A stretch of DNA of 64,000 nt. Source: Mycoplasmopsis mustelae (lineage in GTDB: Bacteria > Bacillota_I > Bacilli_A > Mycoplasmatales > Metamycoplasmataceae). How positions within the stretch are numbered: position 1 is the stretch's first letter; each line of letters opens with the position of its first letter. This document shows positions 63,349 through 64,000 of this stretch, piece after piece. The stretch covers positions 1-64,000 of the forward strand of contig NZ_SOCN01000002.1 of NCBI RefSeq assembly GCF_004365095.1, read 5' to 3'. The position numbers were made by a program, and so were the translations under genes. The notes under the pieces were generated by a model. The model was not told the DNA's origin. It made no database searches and saw only the letters and a program-made list of their open reading frames with translations.

Positions 63349-64000
63349 TTAATATCACTTATTTAATTCATATATAAATTTCTCTTGATTTTGAGCTCCT
63401 AAATCTATAAAATAATTTTTGCTATTTTCATAAATAAATTTTTTCATATCAATTCTGTATTTATTAAATGTATGGAACACGAAAAAATCTAATTTAAATG
63501 AATTTTCTATATCTTTTTTTACTTTAAAAGTCATTCCATAATTAACTGATATATCATCTTTTTTACTTAAATTAAAAACGTTAATTAATTCTGATTTAGT
63601 ATTTATAAAAACATTAAACAATATTTCAATTTCTTTTACAAAAGAAACTAATTTTTCGTTTTTTAATAATTTAAAAAAGTTAGAATCTTTATTTAAATGG
63701 AAATTATATTGTTGATTTTTTTCTTCTAAACAAAAGAAATAACTATAAATATTTGTAGAAGTAACTAGTATGTCAAATTGTAAATTTGATTTTATATTCA
63801 TAACTAGTACTTTAATCAACTTTTCCACATCTGTAAAGTAGTCTTCATATTTTAAAAATAGAGATACAATGTCATTTATTGTTGATTGAATTTTTTCTTT
63901 ATTATCTCTTTGTTCAAACTCTAAAACTCTAAAATTTGACAATAATTGACAGAACTTTGATGACATTATGTAATCAAGATTTGTTAATTTTAAGTTATCT
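63349..64000 (-). CDS. Helical protein of unknown function, 5' end probably outside the window
   Basis: Open to the window edge; ends ...FIYELNKWY at TAA. An ATG at 63966 would give 205 residues but has no ribosome site, so the true start is probably beyond the window. Mixed Lys/Phe/Asn-rich helices with a strand-rich stretch near the C-terminus (SVNYGMTFKVKKDIEN). It shares strand and style with the next two genes. Confidence 0.55.

Noticed and set aside
1-64000. CRISPR arrays, rRNA or tRNA genes
   Set aside because: No regularly spaced repeats and no recognisable rRNA or tRNA sequence on either strand; small tRNAs cannot be excluded without a covariance search.

Overview
The window is a stretch of mollicute chromosome, Mycoplasma or Mycoplasmopsis in type. 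It is AT-rich, and UGA must be read as tryptophan: fusA, rpsG (C-terminal HFRW), pepF, the PTS permeases and almost every phage gene are interrupted by in-frame TGA that lies where the families have Trp or where the ORF clearly continues. All gene coordinates here use translation table 4, joining pieces split at TGA. The gene content (p37/p29/p69-type ABC operon, fructose and ascorbate-type PTS, FIVAR-repeat surface protein) suggests the hominis group, but I cannot name the species.

Layout. 1-2.1 kb: end of a FIVAR-type surface protein and a Cof-family HAD phosphatase. About 2.4-37.35 kb: an apparently complete siphovirus-like prophage of HK97 type. 37.4-43.9 kb: an operon with a pentulose-phosphate 3-epimerase-like protein, three membrane proteins, ascorbate-type PTS EIIA/EIIB/EIIC and transketolase. 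43.9-47 kb (minus): fruK-fruA. 47.1-48.7 kb: a two-gene restriction-modification system. 48.7 kb: a candidate small RNA. 48.9-52.9 kb (minus): p37-p29-p69 ABC transporter. 53.0-53.7 kb: degraded DNA. 53.7-56.4 kb: a lysine-riboswitch-like leader and terminator ahead of oligoendopeptidase F. 56.6-58.6 kb: dihydrolipoamide dehydrogenase and apt. 58.85-61.9 kb (minus): rpsL-rpsG-fusA. 62.1-64 kb (minus): three unknown genes.

Prophage. The plus-strand late operon runs terS, terL, portal, protease-capsid, connectors, tail tube, tail chaperones with a -1 frameshift, a short tape measure, large tail proteins, a membrane/lipoprotein cassette, a 56-aa protein and a tyrosine integrase. The minus-strand early operon runs from 37.29 kb down to 24.09 kb: three unknowns, a RecF/SbcC-like ATPase, an MBL-fold protein, a VRR-NUC nuclease, an SNF2 helicase, two small proteins, an EcoRI-type adenine methylase, a ribbon-helix-helix protein, a C5 methylase, a family-B DNA polymerase and a primase-helicase. 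A plus-strand HNH nuclease gene sits inside the early region. The two operons converge at the integrase stop codon, so in the circular phage they would diverge from the attachment/control region. That region holds G-rich DNA, repeats, hairpins and a leader that can hide the first early Shine-Dalgarno.

Notable points: the protease-scaffold-capsid reading frame with a strong internal start, the A AAA AAG frameshift site, the absence of any recognisable endolysin (expected for a wall-less host), and the lysine-type riboswitch placed before a peptidase gene. No rRNA, tRNA or CRISPR array was recognised.
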